Positions 16,756-25,456 of a stretch of DNA of 64,000 bases are shown in pieces (within the stretch, counting starts at the first letter, position 1; each line of letters starts with the position of its first letter). This DNA is from G965207045 sp965207045. GTDB taxonomy: Bacteria > Pseudomonadota > Alphaproteobacteria > Rickettsiales > Anaplasmataceae. The stretch spans positions 186,001 to 250,000 of the forward strand of contig OZ242261.1 of assembly GCA_965207045.1 (NCBI GenBank). Direction: 5' to 3'. The position numbers were made by a program, and so were the translations under genes. The notes under the pieces were generated by a model, which saw only the letters and a program-made list of their open reading frames with translations, was not told the DNA's origin and searched no databases.

Positions 16756-18445
16756 AAAGATTTGCTCGAATAGAAGATTATTTCTTCTTGGTGTTATAAA
16801 GTGTTCAGCTGTACTATGTTTAACCGGTCGTCTTTATTATTTACAAGTTGTAAAGAATAAACAATATAGAATGCTTTCTGATAGCAATAGAACGAAAATA
16901 TCTCTTGTAAGTGCTATTAGAGGTAATATTCTTGATAGAGATGGATTGCAATTGGCTTATAACCGCAAACAGTATGATTTAATTTTAGAGCCAGTCAAAG
17001 GGATAGATATAGGCAAATCAGTGGAAAGGTTGATAAATATATTAAATATATCACAATCGGAATATGATCATATGTTTAATCTTATTAAAAATGCAACAGA
17101 GACAACTATTATTCTGGAAGATTTAAATTGGGAAATGGTTAAAAAGGTGGAGTTAAATTTGGTAGATTTATACGGGATATTTATTTCTGTAAATTATAAA
17201 CGTAGTTACTTTGCAGGAAAAGCGTTGTCGCATGTTGTGGGTTATGCAAGATTTAATTATAGCGAAAAGATTTATTCATATGTTGGTAAGACCGGTGTTG
17301 AATATAGATATGATAATGAACTCAAAGGACAGCCTGGAATTTTGCAAGAAGAGATAGATGCTAAAATGCATGTTGTGAGGTCTCTGTCAAGAATTGTGAG
17401 TAAGCCAGGCCAGGATATAAAGGTTTCAATTAGTTCTAGATTGCAGAGTTTTGTTTATACAGTTTTAGGACAAAATGGTAGTGCTGTTGTTATGGATGTT
17501 AATAATGGGAGTATTCTTTCTATGAATAGTTATCCCTCTTATGATAATAATCTTTTTGTGCAGCATATAGCAAAGGATGATTGGGATAGGTTAGCAAATG
17601 ATGATAATTTGCCATTATTTAATAGGGTTTTGGCATTTCAAACGCCTCCTGGTTCAACTTTTAAAATTATGTCAGCGTTAGCTGCGTTAGAAAGTGGAGT
17701 GATTAGTGAGGATACAACTTTTTTTTGTGGTGGACACATTAAAGTTGGAGATCGAATATTTCATTGCTGGAAAAGAAGTGGGCATGGCTTTATTTCACTT
17801 AATGAAGCGATATCAAAATCTTGTAACGTTTATTTTTACCATATTGCACAAAGGATCGATATAGACTATTTGCTTTATGTTGCTATGCAGTTTGGTTTTG
17901 GTAATTTATCTGGGATGGGATTACAAGAAGAGGTTAAAGGAGTGATTCCAGATAAAGGATGGAGAGAGAAGTACGTAAAGAGGTGGTATGTAGGAGATAC
18001 AGTGAACTGTGTTATAGGGCATGGTTATGTTCTGGTGACTCCATTGCAGTTAGCTGTGATGACAGCTAGACTGGCAACTGGAAGGAATGTTGTTCCATCT
18101 ATATTATATTCTCAAGAAGATGTTGTGTTCAGTAAGGTAAATTTTAAAAAAAAGAATTTAGTAAGCGTACAATCTGGAATGTATAAAGCTGTAAATTCCC
18201 CTAATGGGACTGCGAATAAGGTATATTCTAATGTGCAAAGGGTAGCAGGGAAGACTGGGACAGCTGAGGCTAATGTTATTAAGAAGACAATTCCTTTAAG
18301 CGGTAGTCATTCACTTTTTGTTGGTTATTCCTCTTATGATGAGCCCAAGTATGCTCTTGCTGTAGTTATGGAAAGAAGTGTTGGAGGAGCTGCTAGTATT
18401 GTTGCAAAGAAAATATTCGATTATATTCATGTAAATAGTGTATGA
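16748..18445 (+). CDS. mrdA: Penicillin-binding protein 2 (class B transpeptidase)
   Basis: Inner-membrane D,D-transpeptidase for elongation-type peptidoglycan synthesis. 565 residues: one N-terminal TM anchor (about 13-30), a PBP dimerisation domain with AIRGNILDRDG, then the transpeptidase domain with SxxK in PGSTFKIM (about residue 303), SxN in SKSCNVYF (about 357) and KTG in AGKTGTAEA (about 502). All active-site motifs are intact although the Anaplasmataceae wall is absent or minimal. It is the last gene of the overlapping run that starts at 14171. Confidence 0.95.
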   Translation: MVRKICSNRRLFLLGVIKCSAVLCLTGRLYYLQVVKNKQYRMLSDSNRTKISLVSAIRGNILDRDGLQLAYNRKQYDLILEPVKGIDIGKSVERLINILNISQSEYDHMFNLIKNATETTIILEDLNWEMVKKVELNLVDLYGIFISVNYKRSYFAGKALSHVVGYARFNYSEKIYSYVGKTGVEYRYDNELKGQPGILQEEIDAKMHVVRSLSRIVSKPGQDIKVSISSRLQSFVYTVLGQNGSAVVMDVNNGSILSMNSYPSYDNNLFVQHIAKDDWDRLANDDNLPLFNRVLAFQTPPGSTFKIMSALAALESGVISEDTTFFCGGHIKVGDRIFHCWKRSGHGFISLNEAISKSCNVYFYHIAQRIDIDYLLYVAMQFGFGNLSGMGLQEEVKGVIPDKGWREKYVKRWYVGDTVNCVIGHGYVLVTPLQLAVMTARLATGRNVVPSILYSQEDVVFSKVNFKKKNLVSVQSGMYKAVNSPNGTANKVYSNVQRVAGKTGTAEANVIKKTIPLSGSHSLFVGYSSYDEPKYALAVVMERSVGGAASIVAKKIFDYIHVNSV

Positions 18446-18512
18446 AATTTTCTGCTTACATATAGTCTGGCAGCGTGATATTGCTGTGTTTTTATTGTTA
18501 AAGTAAATATCT

Positions 18513-19646
18513 ATGCAACTTACAGAAATAACTAAGACTGTTAATGAAATGGCAGAGGCTTGGGAGGAATTTAAAGTAGTAAATGATCGCAGATTGAAAG
18601 ATATTGAATGCAAGGGGCGTGCTAATATTCTTGATGATGAGCATATTAGTCGATTGAATAATGCTCTTAATGAGTGCAAAAGCCGCATAAATAGAATTGA
18701 GAATGCAAACTCTAGACCTCAATTAGACCCTCATTCATCTCGCAAAAATGATATTTTTCAAGACTATTTAAGAAAAGGTGTCAACAAGGAGTTTTTAGAA
18801 ACGAAAAGTTTTTATGGTCAAGACCCGAGCGGAGTTCCATTAACTCAAACGATTTATGATAAAGTTATGTTTAATTTAACTGAGAACTCAACAGTTCGGA
18901 AAATTGCTTCTGTCGATACTATTAGCACTGATTATATTACGCTTTTGCAGCCTGATAAAAAGATATCTGCAAATTGGGGAGGTTCTGTAACTGACGAAGC
19001 TTTACCTGAGGTAACACCTATTAATGTCTATACATATCTCTTGCATGCATGCCCAACAATTACAATTGCTTTGTTAGAAGATGTGGAAATAGATATTGAA
19101 GAATGGGTAGTGCGGCATTTATCAGACGCATTTAGTACAACTGAGAATAAAGCATTTTTTGATGGTGATGGGAATAATAAGCCAAGGGGATTTCTTGAGA
19201 ATAATGACATTAAAGTTGTTCGTACTGCATCTACAAATACAATTTCTAGCGATGACATTCTTTCATTGTACTACGATCTTGATGGTTCATATTCTAATAA
19301 TGCTAGCTTTATTATGCATCGCTCTACTATTCAATATATTAGATCCATTAAATCTACTGAGACTGGGCAATATATTTGGCAACCTGGTTTACAGGACAAC
19401 CCTGATACTTTATTAGGTGCTCCTGTTTATCAATCAACGGAAATGCCAGAAATTGTTGCTAATGCTCGGGTGATTGCGTTTGGTGATTTTAAAAGGGGTT
19501 ATAAGATAGTTGATAGAACCGGTATTAGTATTTTGCGGGACCAATTTTCATACAAGCCCAATATAGCTTTTTATGCAACGAAACGAGTTGGAGGTGAGGT
19601 AATAGACCCTGCAGCTCTTAGATTTTTAAGGATGGCTGCTAGCTAA
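18513..19646 (+). CDS. HK97-family major capsid protein (gene-transfer-agent type), isolated
   Basis: 377 residues. An N-terminal coiled coil (to about residue 80) corresponds to the scaffold-like delta region. It is followed by an HK97 capsid fold with FYGQDPSGVPLTQTIYDKV, the long E-loop region and GDGNNKPRGFLENND. The C-terminal P-domain reads GDFKRGYKIVDRTGISILRD and ends VDPAALRFLRMAAS. This layout is that of gene transfer agent capsids in alphaproteobacteria, where protease and portal genes normally precede it. None of these partners is next to it: PBP2 lies upstream and a tRNA downstream. The frame is undamaged, so it appears to be under selection. Confidence 0.92.
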   Translation: MQLTEITKTVNEMAEAWEEFKVVNDRRLKDIECKGRANILDDEHISRLNNALNECKSRINRIENANSRPQLDPHSSRKNDIFQDYLRKGVNKEFLETKSFYGQDPSGVPLTQTIYDKVMFNLTENSTVRKIASVDTISTDYITLLQPDKKISANWGGSVTDEALPEVTPINVYTYLLHACPTITIALLEDVEIDIEEWVVRHLSDAFSTTENKAFFDGDGNNKPRGFLENNDIKVVRTASTNTISSDDILSLYYDLDGSYSNNASFIMHRSTIQYIRSIKSTETGQYIWQPGLQDNPDTLLGAPVYQSTEMPEIVANARVIAFGDFKRGYKIVDRTGISILRDQFSYKPNIAFYATKRVGGEVIDPAALRFLRMAAS

Positions 19647-19720
19647 AATATAAGATATACTGCTTCTAGATTTAGTAACTTTGTTGTGACTTGCATCTTA
19701 AATAATTTTTGTTAGTGCGG

Positions 19721-19794
19721 TAGCGGAGAAGGGACTTGAACCCATGACACATGGATTATGATTCCACTGCTCTAACCAGCTGAGCTACTCCGCC
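19721..19794 (-). tRNA. tRNA-Met (CAU), elongator type
   Basis: Reading the minus strand: acceptor GGCGGAG pairs with CTCCGCT, the D-arm is GCTCAGCTGGTTAGAGC, the anticodon loop ATCATAA gives CAU, and the T-arm is ATGGGTTCAAGTCCCTT-like. CAU also occurs in tRNA-Ile2 and initiator tRNA. The paired first base (G1 with U72) argues against initiator; elongator Met is the best reading. The bases after the discriminator read CCG, so CCA is not fully encoded. Confidence 0.9.
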
Positions 19795-19833
19795 ACGTAT
19801 ATTCCCTGATTGTATCGTGTCTCCATAAGATAA

Positions 19834-20475
19834 TCAAGTAATCCTTATTTTTTTGATTATGTCTTGGTGTATGCTTTTTATATCTCTATTTGCATCAATT
19901 AAATAACAATTTTTCTGTTTACTAAGCTCAATGAAGCCTTTTCTGACACTTACAAAAAAATCTATTGGCATTCTATTTTCATATCTCTTACCATATATTT
20001 CTGTGTGCATTGTCTTACCTATAAATGGTAAGTGTAACATTGGCTGACGTTCTTTAAATGCTTCCATTTCTATATCAAGAATAAATGTAAAGTCGGGAAA
20101 ACAATTTTTTGGTATGACCATTTTATGTAATTGATTAATCTTTTTTTGTTCTATACCAAAACCATAGCTCTGGTATGCTATTGTTGAATGTAAAAAGCGA
20201 TCACAAATTACTACTTTATTTTTTTGAAGAGCTGGTTCTATATTTTTTATTACATGGTCTCTACGTGCTGCAATATATAAGAAAAGCTCTGTAAGACTAT
20301 CATTAATGACATCATCAACATCAAACAATATTGATCTAATTTTTTCAGCAATTGGGGTTCCTCCAGGTTCACGTGTCAAAATAGCACTAATATCATTATT
20401 ATTAAAGAAATCGCATAGAAGCTTTGCCTGCGTACTTTTACCACTACTATCAATTCCCTCGAAAGTTATAAACAC
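19834..20475 (-). CDS. tmk: Thymidylate kinase
   Basis: Phosphorylates dTMP to dTDP for DNA synthesis. 213 residues with the P-loop FEGIDSSGKSTQAKLL at the N-terminus, the TREPGGTPIAEKIR signature, DRFLHSTIAYQSYG in the middle and a LID-like region around residue 150. The segment around residues 130-170 looks longer and more basic than usual but the fold motifs are intact. It lies 9 bp downstream of sucB on the same strand, probably co-transcribed. Confidence 0.95.
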   Translation of the reverse strand: MFITFEGIDSSGKSTQAKLLCDFFNNNDISAILTREPGGTPIAEKIRSILFDVDDVINDSLTELFLYIAARRDHVIKNIEPALQKNKVVICDRFLHSTIAYQSYGFGIEQKKINQLHKMVIPKNCFPDFTFILDIEMEAFKERQPMLHLPFIGKTMHTEIYGKRYENRMPIDFFVSVRKGFIELSKQKNCYLIDANRDIKSIHQDIIKKIRIT

Positions 20476-20484
20476 TTAAAATTT

Positions 20485-21657
20485 TTAAATTTTAAGTATC
20501 AATCTTTGTGGGTCTTCTATGTATTGTTTTAACTTAACCAAAAATGTTACTGCTTCCTTACCATCTACTATTCTATGGTCATATGATAGTGCTGTATACA
20601 TCATCGGTCTTATTTCAATTTTATCATCTATAACAACAGCCCTATTCTGAATTGAATGCATTCCTAATATTCCTGATTGAGGTGGATTAATTATTGGGGT
20701 AGAGAGCAATGAGCCATACACTCCACCGTTTGAGATTGTAAAAGTTCCACCTTGCATTTCTTCTAGTATTAATTTTCCTTCACGTGCTTTAGAACTTAAC
20801 CTGAAAATTTCAGATTCAATTTCAGCTAATGACATCTCACCAGCATTGCGCACTACGGGTACTACTAAGCCCTGTTTTGTTCCTACTGCAACACCTATAT
20901 CATAGTAATCTTTATATATAATTTCATCATTAAGTATTTCTGCATTCACATTTTGTGCTTCGCTAAGTGCTGCAATAACAGCTTTTACAAAGAAAGACAT
21001 GAAACCTAATTTTACTGAATATTTTTTTTGAAATTCATCTTGGTATTTTGCTCTGACTTCAATAACATTTTTCATGTTGATTTCATTGAACGTTGTCAGG
21101 ATAGCAGCTGTATTCTGTGATTCTTTTAAACGTTCAGCTATTTTTTTTCGCAACTTAGACATTTTAACTCGTCTTACTCTATGTTCAGGTGTTTGTACTG
21201 TTATGGAGTCACGATCAATTAATTGTGTTTTTTGAGCTAAATGCTTGTTGATATCAACCTTTGTTATTCTTTCCTTTTTTCCAGTTGCTTTAACATCAGA
21301 TCTTTTGATGTTATTTTCATTCATTAATTTCTTTGCTGATGGTGCATCCTGTTTCTCCCATAATTTGACATTGTCTTCTATTATTGTATCTTGTGCTTTT
21401 GTAGATACATTTGCAACTTCTCCTTCTTCGATATTTGCTAGAAGTTGCCCTATTAGAACCTCATCTCCTTCATTTACCTCTATAGAAGAAATGCTTCCTG
21501 CTGCCGGTGAATTAACTTCCAGTGTTACCTTATCGGTTTCTAGTTCGAAAAGAAGTTCGTCTGCATTAATTTGTTCTCCACTTTTTTTATGGATTTTAGC
21601 AATTACTGCTTCAGTGATTGATTCTCCTAGCGCAGGTACTACTACTTGTTGTGTCAT
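20485..21657 (-). CDS. sucB: 2-oxoglutarate dehydrogenase E2, dihydrolipoyllysine succinyltransferase
   Basis: TCA-cycle E2 enzyme transferring succinyl to CoA. 390 residues: lipoyl domain (1-78, lipoyl lysine K43 in ETDKVTLEV), a peripheral subunit-binding domain around 103-140 (SAKKLMNENNIKRSDVKATG) and a catalytic acyltransferase core ending in SYDHRIVDGKEAV with the active-site His. It is divergent from rpsB across about 127 bp. lipB, which supplies the octanoyl for its lipoyl group, is at 61.5 kb. Confidence 0.96.
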   Translation of the reverse strand: MTQQVVVPALGESITEAVIAKIHKKSGEQINADELLFELETDKVTLEVNSPAAGSISSIEVNEGDEVLIGQLLANIEEGEVANVSTKAQDTIIEDNVKLWEKQDAPSAKKLMNENNIKRSDVKATGKKERITKVDINKHLAQKTQLIDRDSITVQTPEHRVRRVKMSKLRKKIAERLKESQNTAAILTTFNEINMKNVIEVRAKYQDEFQKKYSVKLGFMSFFVKAVIAALSEAQNVNAEILNDEIIYKDYYDIGVAVGTKQGLVVPVVRNAGEMSLAEIESEIFRLSSKAREGKLILEEMQGGTFTISNGGVYGSLLSTPIINPPQSGILGMHSIQNRAVVIDDKIEIRPMMYTALSYDHRIVDGKEAVTFLVKLKQYIEDPQRLILKI

Positions 21658-21784
21658 TTGTCTATCTTGTTACATAATCGAGTCGAGCGGGATTGTAATA
21701 TCTTTACTTGTTTTTGTAAACAAATTTTAATTTGCAAAGTATATAGCCCTAGTGTAGGATGACCTTGACCTTGATAGTAGATAT

Positions 21785-22525
21785 ATGCAATTTCAAAATG
21801 TTACAATAAGAGAATTAATGGAATGTGGTGCGCACTTTGGTCACAAAAGTTCTTATTGGAACCCGAAAATGTTGCCGTATATATATGGCTTAAGTAAAAC
21901 AAGAAATCATATAATAGACCTGCGGAAAACTGTGGCAATGTTTCGAGTAGCACTAGAGTTTCTTTGTAAAGTCTCATCTCGAGGTGGTAGAATACTTTTT
22001 GTTGGGACAAAAATGCAAGCTGCAGGTATTATTGCAGAGGAAGCAAGGCGTTGTAGTCAATATTATATTAATCATCGTTGGTTAGGTGGGACTTTGACTA
22101 ATTGGAAAACAGTATCTGCTTCTATATCAAAGATATCTGAGTATCAAAATATGCAGAATGATGATACTGGTATGTATACAAAAAAAGAGAATGTAGGTTT
22201 TGAAAGGAATTTGGCTAAGCTAAAAAGAGCATTTGGTGGAATTGAGTCTATGGGAGGTATTCCTCATGCACTTTTTGTGGTAGATGTGCAAAAAGAGCAT
22301 ATAGCTGTGAAAGAAGCTAATGCTCTTAAGATGCCTATTGTTGGTGTTGTTGATACTAATTCCAATCCTAGTAATATTGATTATCCTATTCCAGGGAATG
22401 ATGATTCAAGTAAGTCAATAAAATATTATTGTAGGTTAGTATCAGATGCTATTTTAAAGGGCATAGAGGAGGAGCTTTCTCCTTCAAAGAAGGATGAGAA
22501 AAAGGGGGATGAAAGTGGCGATTAG
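21785..22525 (+). CDS. rpsB: 30S ribosomal protein S2
   Basis: Small-subunit ribosomal protein, 246 residues. Conserved start TIRELMECGAHFGHKSSYWNPKM, then FVGTKMQAAGIIAEEARRC, HRWLGGTLTNWKT and PIVGVVDTNSNP. The C-terminus is a Lys/Asp-rich tail. First gene of the classical rpsB-tsf-pyrH-frr cluster, overlapping tsf by 17 bp. Its promoter must lie in the 127-bp divergent gap with sucB; I cannot fix it. Confidence 0.97.
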   Translation: MQFQNVTIRELMECGAHFGHKSSYWNPKMLPYIYGLSKTRNHIIDLRKTVAMFRVALEFLCKVSSRGGRILFVGTKMQAAGIIAEEARRCSQYYINHRWLGGTLTNWKTVSASISKISEYQNMQNDDTGMYTKKENVGFERNLAKLKRAFGGIESMGGIPHALFVVDVQKEHIAVKEANALKMPIVGVVDTNSNPSNIDYPIPGNDDSSKSIKYYCRLVSDAILKGIEEELSPSKKDEKKGDESGD

Positions 22526-23387
22526 TATTGCTGATGTAAAGAAATTGCGTGATGAAACGTTAGCTGGAATGATGCATTGTAAGAAAGCTTTGGAAAGGAG
22601 CAATGGTGATCTTGATGCAGCAAAAGAATATTTAAAGATTCAAGGTTTGCTAATAGCTGAAAAAAAATCTTCTAGAGATGTATCAGATGGCTTAATTGGC
22701 TCTTGTGTAGCTAGCGATTTTTCTTATGGTTTTGTTATGGAGTTAAATTCAGAAACAGATTTTGTAGCTAAAAATGATAAGTTTCAGGAATTGTTTAATA
22801 AAATTTTACATGTTGCTTTGGAGGATAAAATTTGTAGTATAGACGATTTGAAGAAGAAGAATATTTCGGGACATTCTATAGAGAGTGAAATTGCAAATAA
22901 TATTGCAATATTAGGTGAAAATATTTTACTTGGTAAATTTTTTGGTATATCTTCTGAAAATGGCGTGATTGCATCTTACGTGCATGGTATGTTTGCACCG
23001 AATGTGGGAAAAATGGCTGCTCTTGTTCATCTTGAATCTTCTGGTAATAAATCAAAATTGAAGGAAATAGGTGAAAAGATTGCTATGCATGTTGTTGCAA
23101 ATAAGCCTTTATCAGTTTCAATTAGTGATTTGCCTGGTGAAGTAGTGTCTAAAGAAAAAGGATTGATAGCAGAACAGGTTTCTAGAACAGGGAAAACTCA
23201 GGAAATTGTTGAGAGAATAATAGAGGGTAAAATGAGAAAGTATTATTCTGAAGTTGTGTTGCTTCATCAACCTTTTGTTATGGATACTAACGTTACTATA
23301 AATCAATTTCTAGAACAGTGCGCAGAAGATTTGTCTGCTGAAATTAAGTTGGTTGATTATAAATTACTTATCCTTGGCGATAAATGA
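22509..23387 (+). CDS. tsf: Elongation factor Ts
   Basis: Nucleotide exchange factor for EF-Tu. 292 residues from ATG 22509. The GTG at 22515 is an alternative, because the AAAGGGGG Shine-Dalgarno ends right against the ATG. The N-terminal UBA-like domain reads VKKLRDETLAGMMHCKKAL; the EF-Tu contact TDFVAKND is present at about residue 80. The dimerisation domain follows and the C-terminal QFLEQCAEDLSAEIK closes the fold. It overlaps pyrH at the stop (ATGA). Confidence 0.96.
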   Translation: MKVAISIADVKKLRDETLAGMMHCKKALERSNGDLDAAKEYLKIQGLLIAEKKSSRDVSDGLIGSCVASDFSYGFVMELNSETDFVAKNDKFQELFNKILHVALEDKICSIDDLKKKNISGHSIESEIANNIAILGENILLGKFFGISSENGVIASYVHGMFAPNVGKMAALVHLESSGNKSKLKEIGEKIAMHVVANKPLSVSISDLPGEVVSKEKGLIAEQVSRTGKTQEIVERIIEGKMRKYYSEVVLLHQPFVMDTNVTINQFLEQCAEDLSAEIKLVDYKLLILGDK

Positions 23388-24097
23388 TGGTTAATAGTAA
23401 ATATTCGAGGGTGCTGCTGAAAATATCTGGTGAAAGAATGATGGGAGAGAAGTCATTTGGGTATGATTTCAATGAGATTACTCAGATTGCCTCTGATATT
23501 AAGGAGGTGCATGAGTTAGGTGTTCAGATGTGTCTAGTTGTTGGGGGTGGAAATATATTCAGAGGTGTTAATCGTGCCGTTGGTATGGATAAATCTACTA
23601 GTGATTATATGGGTATGCTTGCAACTGTAATAAATGCTCTTGCGTTACAGAATGCAATAGAAAATGAAGGTGTTTCTTGTAGAGTATTGTCAGCTATTCC
23701 TATGGAAACTATTTGTGAACCCTATATAAGGAGAAAAGCTGTTAGACACTTGGAGAAAAGTAGAGTTGTGATTTTTGCTGCAGGGACTGGTAATCCTTTT
23801 TTTACTACGGATACAGCTTCTGTACTAAGATCTATAGAGATGAATTGTGATGTAATTTTAAAAGGTACACAAGTAGACGGTGTTTATTCTTCCGATCCAG
23901 TGATTAACTACGATGCTACTAAATATAATGATTTGTCTTACATGGATGTATTATCACGTGATTTAAGAATAATGGATTCTGCTGCTATATCTCTTGCACG
24001 AGATAATAAAATGCCTATAATTGTTTTTTCGTTGCACAAAAGAGGTGAGTTTTATAGTATAATGAGAGGGGAAGGGGAATATACAACTATTAGGTAG
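23384..24097 (+). CDS. pyrH: Uridylate kinase
   Basis: UMP kinase of the amino-acid kinase fold, making UDP for nucleic acid and envelope precursors. 237 residues: VLLKISGERMMG at the N-terminus, VVGGGNIFRG for the phosphate loop, MGMLATVINALALQNA, and the late GTGNPFFTTDTAS and KGTQVDGVYSSDP motifs. It starts within the tsf stop; a second ATG three bases later could serve. It lies in the usual position between tsf and frr. Confidence 0.97.
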   Translation: MMVNSKYSRVLLKISGERMMGEKSFGYDFNEITQIASDIKEVHELGVQMCLVVGGGNIFRGVNRAVGMDKSTSDYMGMLATVINALALQNAIENEGVSCRVLSAIPMETICEPYIRRKAVRHLEKSRVVIFAAGTGNPFFTTDTASVLRSIEMNCDVILKGTQVDGVYSSDPVINYDATKYNDLSYMDVLSRDLRIMDSAAISLARDNKMPIIVFSLHKRGEFYSIMRGEGEYTTIR

Positions 24098-24106
24098 ATT
24101 ATTGCT

Positions 24107-24664
24107 ATGTTGAATGGTATAAGTAAAGAAGCTATTAGTAAAATGGAAAGTAGTTGTGAGACTTTCAAGATTGATTTGAAAAGTTTGCGTACAGGAAGAG
24201 CTAGTGCATCTATTTTGGATGGCATAATAGTCCCTGTAGGGAATAATAATATGAGGTTAAATCACATTGCTAACATCAATGTAGCTGGTAATAATGTTTT
24301 GAACGTTAATGTTTGGAATAGTAGTCATGCTCCAGCTGTCAATAAAGCTATTACTAATTCAGATCTTGGTTTTACTCCTGTTTTAGAAGGCTCTGTTATA
24401 AGAATCAATATACCTGAACTGAGTGAAGAAAGTAGAAGGAATTTGGTCAAGACTGCTGACGGTTATGCTGAGAGGATTAAAATTGCTATACGTAATATTA
24501 GGCGAGAGACTATAACGAAAATTAAGGATTTACACAAGAGTAAAAGTATATCTGAGGATGAATACCATCGAGAAGTTGGTAATGTACAAAAAATCACTGA
24601 AAAAAAAGAAAAAGAGGTGGATATATTACTAAAAAACAAAAGAAATGAAATACTAGGTGAGTGA
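24107..24664 (+). CDS. frr: Ribosome recycling factor
   Basis: Splits post-termination ribosomes with EF-G. 185 residues, the standard length; a three-helix bundle interrupted by a small beta domain. The conserved LRTGRASASILDGI and the C-terminal helix beginning EESRRNLVKTADGYAERIKI are present. It is the last gene of the rpsB cluster; the stop at 24664 is followed by about 100 bp without plus-strand genes. Confidence 0.97.
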   Translation: MLNGISKEAISKMESSCETFKIDLKSLRTGRASASILDGIIVPVGNNNMRLNHIANINVAGNNVLNVNVWNSSHAPAVNKAITNSDLGFTPVLEGSVIRINIPELSEESRRNLVKTADGYAERIKIAIRNIRRETITKIKDLHKSKSISEDEYHREVGNVQKITEKKEKEVDILLKNKRNEILGE

Positions 24665-24769
24665 ATTTTTTTGTTGGTGTTCTTAGTGAATCCATTTTAG
24701 AACTTAAAGCAGATTAATTTTTGAATCTTCTTTGCTGTTTAGCTTTAATCCTATGGGAAAATGCTTCTT

Positions 24770-24895
24770 TTAAAACAGCGAATCTTCCTGTTCTTCCATT
24801 TTATCTTTGCTATAATAAACCTCTCCTTTTTTTACTATTATGGCTGGTTCTTGAGTGCAGGAAGCTAAAAAAAGTAAAGTTAATAAAAAGCGCAT
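24770..24895 (-). CDS. Small predicted lipoprotein, 41 residues
   Basis: A short minus-strand frame with a textbook lipoprotein signal: MRFLLTLLFLASC, with the lipobox LASC placing the acylated Cys at residue 13. The mature part has only about 29 residues (TQEPAIIVKKGEVYYSKDK then an acidic tail) ending at a TAA. Position +2 is Thr, compatible with outer-membrane sorting. It is antiparallel between frr and rpmH and divergent from rpmH by 55 bp. No family is recognised; small lipoproteins of this kind are often left out of annotations. Codon quality and signal structure support it, but expression is unproven. Confidence 0.7.
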   Translation of the reverse strand: MRFLLTLLFLASCTQEPAIIVKKGEVYYSKDKMEEQEDSLF

Positions 24896-24950
24896 ATTGA
24901 CTGTGATATAAAAATGTAATATTACTATTGTAAGTAGATCATATCAAGAA

Positions 24951-25091
24951 ATGAAGCGGAAGCGTACTTTTCAGCCGAGTAATTTAGTTCGTAAAAGAAG
25001 GCATGGTTTTCGTGCAAGGATGAGGGCTAAATCTGGTCGCATTATTATTAATAATAGGAGAATGAAAAAAAGGAAGCGTTTATGCGCTTGA
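24951..25091 (+). CDS. rpmH: 50S ribosomal protein L34
   Basis: 46-residue, highly basic ribosomal protein: MKRKRTFQPSNLVRKRRHGF, then RARMRAKSGR and a basic tail. Sequence and size match L34. It overlaps rnpA by 10 bp, the classic rpmH-rnpA pair. No dnaA or other origin genes flank it here, so the usual origin-proximal context has been broken up. Confidence 0.97.
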   Translation: MKRKRTFQPSNLVRKRRHGFRARMRAKSGRIIINNRRMKKRKRLCA

Positions 25092-25456
25092 AAGGCCTTT
25101 TTGTACTTACAAAAAGAGGAGATTTTAGGTGGAATAAGGAGCAGGGTAGATCCTTTATAAGTAGGAGTATTGTGTTGCAAGTTTCCTCGAGGAAGAATTG
25201 TGAGCCTTCTTGGTTCTACCCTAGTGTTGGTTTTGTTGTTAGTAGAAGAGTAGGTGGAGCAGTAAAACGGAACTTGGTTAAGCGCAGATTAAGAAGTCTG
25301 GCTGAAGAGTTTTTAGGTGGTAAAAGGAATGGTATTATATATGTTCTTGTTGCAAGAAAACGAGCTGCCAAAATTAGCTTCTCTCAACTGTGTAAGGATC
25401 TTTTGTTTTGTGTGGAACAATTAAATGAGGCCGAAAGCATCAGTCTTTTCGTTTGA
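25082..25456 (+). CDS. rnpA: Ribonuclease P protein component
   Basis: Basic protein subunit of RNase P that helps the RNA bind precursor tRNA. 124 residues; the signature GFVVSRRVGGAVKRNLVKRR with the following RLRSLAEEF helix is intact. The RNA subunit gene (rnpB) is at 49.1-49.5 kb. The 3' end overlaps the 3' end of lysA by 36 bp in a convergent arrangement. Confidence 0.95.
   Translation: MRLKGLFVLTKRGDFRWNKEQGRSFISRSIVLQVSSRKNCEPSWFYPSVGFVVSRRVGGAVKRNLVKRRLRSLAEEFLGGKRNGIIYVLVARKRAAKISFSQLCKDLLFCVEQLNEAESISLFV

Noticed and set aside
18513..19646. A prophage
   Set aside because: Only the capsid gene is present; neighbours are PBP2 and a tRNA with no integrase, portal, terminase or attachment repeats.
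21245..21730. Plus-strand frame of 161 residues, Ser-rich
   Set aside because: It is the antisense shadow of the sucB N-terminal half.
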